The translations under genes and the position numbers were made by a program. The notes beneath the pieces are model-generated. The model saw only the letters and a list, made by a program, of their open reading frames with translations. It did not search any database and was not told where the DNA came from. From positions 1,364,001 through 1,428,000 of the forward strand of contig NZ_CP098740.1 in the NCBI RefSeq assembly GCF_026167665.1: a stretch of 64,000 nt of DNA. The letters are read 5' to 3'. Of this stretch, positions 60,738 through 64,000 are shown one piece after another. The number at the start of each line of letters is the position of its first letter. Position 1 is the stretch's first letter. This DNA is from Streptomyces drozdowiczii (GTDB lineage Bacteria > Actinomycetota > Actinomycetes > Streptomycetales > Streptomycetaceae).

Positions 60738-63305
60738 CTAGAGCCGGGGGTCCACCGGCTCCGACTCCAACGCCAGGACGGCGAACACCGCTTCGTGGAC
60801 CCGCCACAGCGGCTCCCCGTCCGCGAGCCGGTCCAGGGCCTCCAGGCCGAGGGCGTACTCGCGCAGGGCCAGCGAGCGCTTGTGGCCGAGGAAGCGGCCG
60901 CGGAGCCGGTCCAGGTGGTCCGGGCGGGTGTACTCGGGGCCGTAGATGATCCGCAGGTACTCCCGGCCGCGCACCTTGATCCCCGGCTGCACCAGGCGTC
61001 CCTTGGCGTCCCGGACCAGCGCGCCGAGCGGCTTGACGACCATGCCCTCGCCGCCCCGGCCGGTCATCTCCAGCCACCAGTCGGTGCCCGCGCGGACGGA
61101 CGCCTCGTCGGCGGTGTCCACGACGAGCCGCCGGGTGACCTGGAGGAGCCCGGTGGGGTCGTGCTCGACCAGCCGGTCCAGCCAGGCCAGCTGCTCGTCG
61201 TGCGGTACGGAGGCGAGGGAGCGGCCCTGTACGGCGAGGATCTGGAACGGCGCGAGGCGCACGCCGTCCAGCCCTTCGGTGCCCCAGCAGTAACGCCGGT
61301 ACGCCTCCGTGAACGCCGCCGCGTCCTCGGCCCGCTCCCGCTGCCGGTCCGCGAGCGCGCCCACGTCGACGCCGCGCGCGGCAGCCGCCGCGAGGGCCCC
61401 GGTGGCGGCGGGGAACACCGCGCCGGAGGCGGCGCCCACGGCCGCGTACTGCGAGCGGAGCAGGCCGCGCGCCCTCAGGGACCAGGGCATCAGCTCGGCG
61501 TCGAGCAGCACCCAGTCGGTGCCCCACTCCTCCCAGAGCCCGGCCGCGGTCACGGCCGTGCGCAGCCGCCCGAGCACCGTCTCGGTGAGCGCGGTGTCGT
61601 CCAGGAACGGGCGCCCGGTGCGGGTGTACAGCGCGCCGGTGGGCCCGCCGTCGCCGGTGCCGAAGCGCTCCCGGGCCGCGGCGGCGTCCTTGCAGACCAG
61701 GGCCACGGCGCGGGAGCCCATGTGCTTCTCCTCGCAGACCACCTTCGCCACACCGGCGGCCCGGTACTCGCCGAACGCCTCGGCCGGGTGCTCCAGATAG
61801 CCGTCCTCGCGCGAGGTGGCGGTGGGCGCCATGGTCGGCGGCAGGTAGGGCAGCAGCCGGGGGTCGACCGCGAACCGGCTCATGACCTCCAGGGCGGCGG
61901 CCGCGTTCTCCTCGCGGACGGCGAGGCGGCCCATGTGCCGGGTCTCCACGATCCGGCGGCCCTGCACGTCGTCCAGGTCCAGCGGCCGGCCCTCCCGGCC
62001 GCCGGGGGCCTCGGTCTCCAGCGGCTTCACCGGCTCGTACCAGACCCGCTCCGCCGGTACGTCGACGAGTTCGCGCTCCGGCCAGCGCAGCGCGGTCATC
62101 TTGCCGCCGAAGACGGCACCGGTGTCCAGGCATATGGTGTTGTTGATCCACGAGGTGTTGGGCACGGGCGTGTGGCCGTAGACCACGGCGGCGCTGCCCC
62201 GGTAGTCCTCGGCCCACGGGTAGCGCACGGGCAGCCCGAACTCGTCGGTCTCGCCGGTGGTCTCCCCGTACAGCGCGTGCGAGCGGACCCGGCCGGAGGT
62301 GCGGCCGTGGTACTTCTCGGGCAGCCCGGCGTGGCAGACGACGAGCCGGCCGCCGTCCAGCACGTAGTGGCTGACGAGCCCGTCGATGAACTCCGCGACC
62401 CGCTTGCGGAACTCGGGGTCCCTGGCGTCCTCCCGCTCCAGCTGCTCGACGGTCTCGGCGAGGCCGTGGGTGAGCTGGACCTTGCGGCCCTTGAGGTAGC
62501 GGCCGAGCTTGTTCTCGTGGTTGCCGGGGACGCACAGCGCGTTCCCCTCGGCCACCATCGACATCACGCGGCGCAGGACGCCGGGGCTGTCGGGGCCGCG
62601 GTCCACGAGGTCGCCGACGAAGACCGCGGTGCGGCCCTCGGGGTGGGCGCCGTCCACGTACCCCAGCTTGCCGAGGAGGGTGTCCAGCTCGGAGCGGCAG
62701 CCGTGGATGTCGCCGATGATGTCGAACGGTCCGGTGAGGTGGCGCAGGTCGTTGAAGCGGCGCTCCAGGACGATTTCGGACCGGTCGACCTCGTCCTCGG
62801 AGCGCAGGATGTGCACCTTGCGGAAGCCCTCGCGCTCCAGGCCGCGCAGGGAGCGGCGCAGCTCGCGGCGGTGGCGCTGGATGACGTGGCGGGGCATGTC
62901 GGCGCGGTCCGGGCGGGCGGCGTTGCGGGCGAGGCAGACCTCTTCGGGCAGGTCGAGCACGATGGCGATGGGCAGCACGTCGTACTCCCGGGCCACGCGC
63001 ACGAGCTGGCGCCGGGCCTCCGGCTGCACGTTCGTGGCGTCCACGACGGTCAGCCGGCCGGCGGCGAGGCGCTTGCCCGCGATGTAGTGCAGGACGTCGA
63101 AGGCGTCCTTGCTGGCGCTCTGGGCGTTCTCGTCGTCGGCGACGAGGCCCCGGCAGAAGTCCGAGGAGATGACCTCGGTCGGCTTGAAGTGCCGCCGCGC
63201 GAAGGTGGACTTGCCGGAGCCGCTGGCGCCGATGAGCACGACGAGGGCGAGGTCGGTGACGGGGAGGGTGCGGTGCGGGGCGCGCCCCGTGTCTTCGGTG
63301 GTCAT
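60738..63305 (-). CDS. pnkp: Bacterial Pnkp RNA-repair kinase-phosphatase-ligase
   Basis: This is an 855-residue three-domain RNA-repair enzyme. An N-terminal 5' kinase has P-loop GASGSGKST (about residues 26-34). A central calcineurin-like phosphatase has DIIGDIHGCRSELD, FVGDLVDRGPDS and VPGNHENKLG. The C-terminal adenylyltransferase/ligase-like domain has the nucleotidyl Lys in CEEKHMGSRAVALV and motif GRGGEGMVVKPLG. Length and order match Clostridium thermocellum Pnkp (about 870 residues). The ATG overlaps the hen1 stop (ATGA). With Hen1 it repairs ribotoxin-cleaved tRNAs and marks the 3' end by 2'-O-methylation. Confidence 0.96.
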   Translation of the reverse strand: MTTEDTGRAPHRTLPVTDLALVVLIGASGSGKSTFARRHFKPTEVISSDFCRGLVADDENAQSASKDAFDVLHYIAGKRLAAGRLTVVDATNVQPEARRQLVRVAREYDVLPIAIVLDLPEEVCLARNAARPDRADMPRHVIQRHRRELRRSLRGLEREGFRKVHILRSEDEVDRSEIVLERRFNDLRHLTGPFDIIGDIHGCRSELDTLLGKLGYVDGAHPEGRTAVFVGDLVDRGPDSPGVLRRVMSMVAEGNALCVPGNHENKLGRYLKGRKVQLTHGLAETVEQLEREDARDPEFRKRVAEFIDGLVSHYVLDGGRLVVCHAGLPEKYHGRTSGRVRSHALYGETTGETDEFGLPVRYPWAEDYRGSAAVVYGHTPVPNTSWINNTICLDTGAVFGGKMTALRWPERELVDVPAERVWYEPVKPLETEAPGGREGRPLDLDDVQGRRIVETRHMGRLAVREENAAAALEVMSRFAVDPRLLPYLPPTMAPTATSREDGYLEHPAEAFGEYRAAGVAKVVCEEKHMGSRAVALVCKDAAAARERFGTGDGGPTGALYTRTGRPFLDDTALTETVLGRLRTAVTAAGLWEEWGTDWVLLDAELMPWSLRARGLLRSQYAAVGAASGAVFPAATGALAAAAARGVDVGALADRQRERAEDAAAFTEAYRRYCWGTEGLDGVRLAPFQILAVQGRSLASVPHDEQLAWLDRLVEHDPTGLLQVTRRLVVDTADEASVRAGTDWWLEMTGRGGEGMVVKPLGALVRDAKGRLVQPGIKVRGREYLRIIYGPEYTRPDHLDRLRGRFLGHKRSLALREYALGLEALDRLADGEPLWRVHEAVFAVLALESEPVDPRL

Positions 63306-64000
63306 GCGGCTTTCGCCTCCTTCTGGGTCTCGTCGGTGGTGGTGCTGAGGGAGAACACGGCCATCTGGGTGGGCGGGCCGACCTCGGGGTCGTCCGGGCC
63401 GATGGGCACGTACGCCACGCCGTACCCGTGCCGTCCGGCCACCTCCTCGGCCCAGGCCCGGAATTCGGCCCGGGTCCACTCGAAGCGGTGGTCGCCGTGG
63501 CGGGTGTGGCCGGCCGGAAGGGTCTCCCAGCGGACGTTGTACTCGACGTTCGGCGTGGTCACGAGCACCGTGCGGGGGCGCGCGGAGCCGAACACGGCGA
63601 ACTCCAGGGCGGGCAGCCGCTCCGGGTCCAGGTGCTCGATGACCTCGCTGAGCACCGCGGCGTCATAGCCCTTGAGCCGCTTGTCCGTGTAGGTCAGGGA
63701 GCCCTGGCGCAGCGTCACACGGGACGCCTGCCGCTCCCCCATCCGGTCCAGCTTCAACCGGCGCGAGGCGATCGTCAGGGCGCGCATGGACACGTCGAGG
63801 CCGACGATCTCCGTGAAGCGCGGGTCCTTCAGCAGCGCCTGCACCAACTGCCCCTGTCCGCAGCCGAGGTCGAGCACCCGGCCGGCGCCCGCGGCGGTGA
63901 GCGCGGCCAGGATCGCGTCGCGGCGGTGCACGGCCAGCGGCACCGGCCGCTCCTCGGTGTCGGAGCGCTCGTCCACGGCGTTGTCGACGCTCTCGACGTC
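63302..64000 (-). CDS. hen1: Hen1 3'-terminal RNA 2'-O-methyltransferase, N-terminus beyond right edge
   Basis: The C-terminal methyltransferase domain of bacterial Hen1 is present, about 232 codons to the edge. The SAM site is RVLDLGCGQGQLV, the metal-binding region is SEVIEHLDPERLPALE, and the late motif is GDHRFEWTRAEFRAW. Full Hen1 is about 450-500 residues, so its N-terminal ligase-activating domain lies outside the window. It is translationally coupled to pnkp, forming the known Pnkp/Hen1 RNA repair operon. Confidence 0.93.
   Translation of the reverse strand, partial: DVESVDNAVDERSDTEERPVPLAVHRRDAILAALTAAGAGRVLDLGCGQGQLVQALLKDPRFTEIVGLDVSMRALTIASRRLKLDRMGERQASRVTLRQGSLTYTDKRLKGYDAAVLSEVIEHLDPERLPALEFAVFGSARPRTVLVTTPNVEYNVRWETLPAGHTRHGDHRFEWTRAEFRAWAEEVAGRHGYGVAYVPIGPDDPEVGPPTQMAVFSLSTTTDETQKEAKAA

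Noticed and set aside
1..64000. CRISPR arrays, tRNA/rRNA genes, transposases, prophage or integrase genes
   Set aside because: None recognised on either strand; the only repeats are within protein-coding repeat domains and hairpins.

Overview
The window reads as chromosomal DNA from a Streptomyces or close relative. GC content is very high, there is a complete conservon (cvnABCD), a DUF397 remnant, many secreted proteins with ricin-type (CBM13) lectin tails, L,D-transpeptidase, and frequent GTG/TTG starts with ATGA/GTGA overlaps. I see no phage, plasmid, insertion sequence, CRISPR array, tRNA or rRNA gene.

Layout: (1) 1-6.1 kb, minus strand: a LacI-type regulator, then a CUT1 sugar ABC importer, a fibronectin-III-like protein and a sulfatase cut by the left edge; LacI-type operators lie in front of the transporter and in front of the regulator. 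(2) 6.3-17.7 kb, mostly the secretome: lamin-tail protein, an Imm5-like/AAC(3) fusion, a decayed regulator locus, GH18 chitinase, beta-helix protein and ThuA-like protein (the last three with CBM13 lectins), a choice-of-anchor A protein with three 336-bp SpaA-like repeats, and an L,D-transpeptidase. (3) 17.7-29.1 kb: cobalamin synthesis (cobN, cobG, cobH, cobIJ, cobK, cbiD, cobM, cobL) with a B12 riboswitch ahead of cobN. (4) 29.2-36.0 kb: molybdate uptake (modA, fused modBC) converging on a nitrate reductase fused to a CysJ-like flavoprotein. (5) 36.1-42.6 kb: a complete Mrp Na+/H+ antiporter operon. (6) 42.9-48.3 kb: conservon cvnABCD plus an FAD monooxygenase. (7) 48.4-56.1 kb: a CoA-dependent aromatic-acid cluster, most simply read as anthranilate breakdown through 2-aminobenzoyl-CoA, with a PaaX-family regulator and a shared palindrome in both promoter regions. 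(8) 56.2-60.7 kb: an anti-sigma-type ATPase, an amino-acid permease, ornithine carbamoyltransferase and arginine deiminase. (9) 60.7-64.0 kb: the Pnkp/Hen1 RNA-repair pair, with Hen1 cut by the right edge.

The most striking observation is technical or evolutionary. Five otherwise well-conserved genes (lacI regulator, cobN, cobK, mrpD, mrpA) each carry a single -1 frameshift. Every one falls at a G/C run of exactly four where five would restore the frame. Systematic homopolymer undercalling is the most economical explanation, but true inactivation cannot be excluded from the sequence alone. I annotate these genes end to end across the shift.
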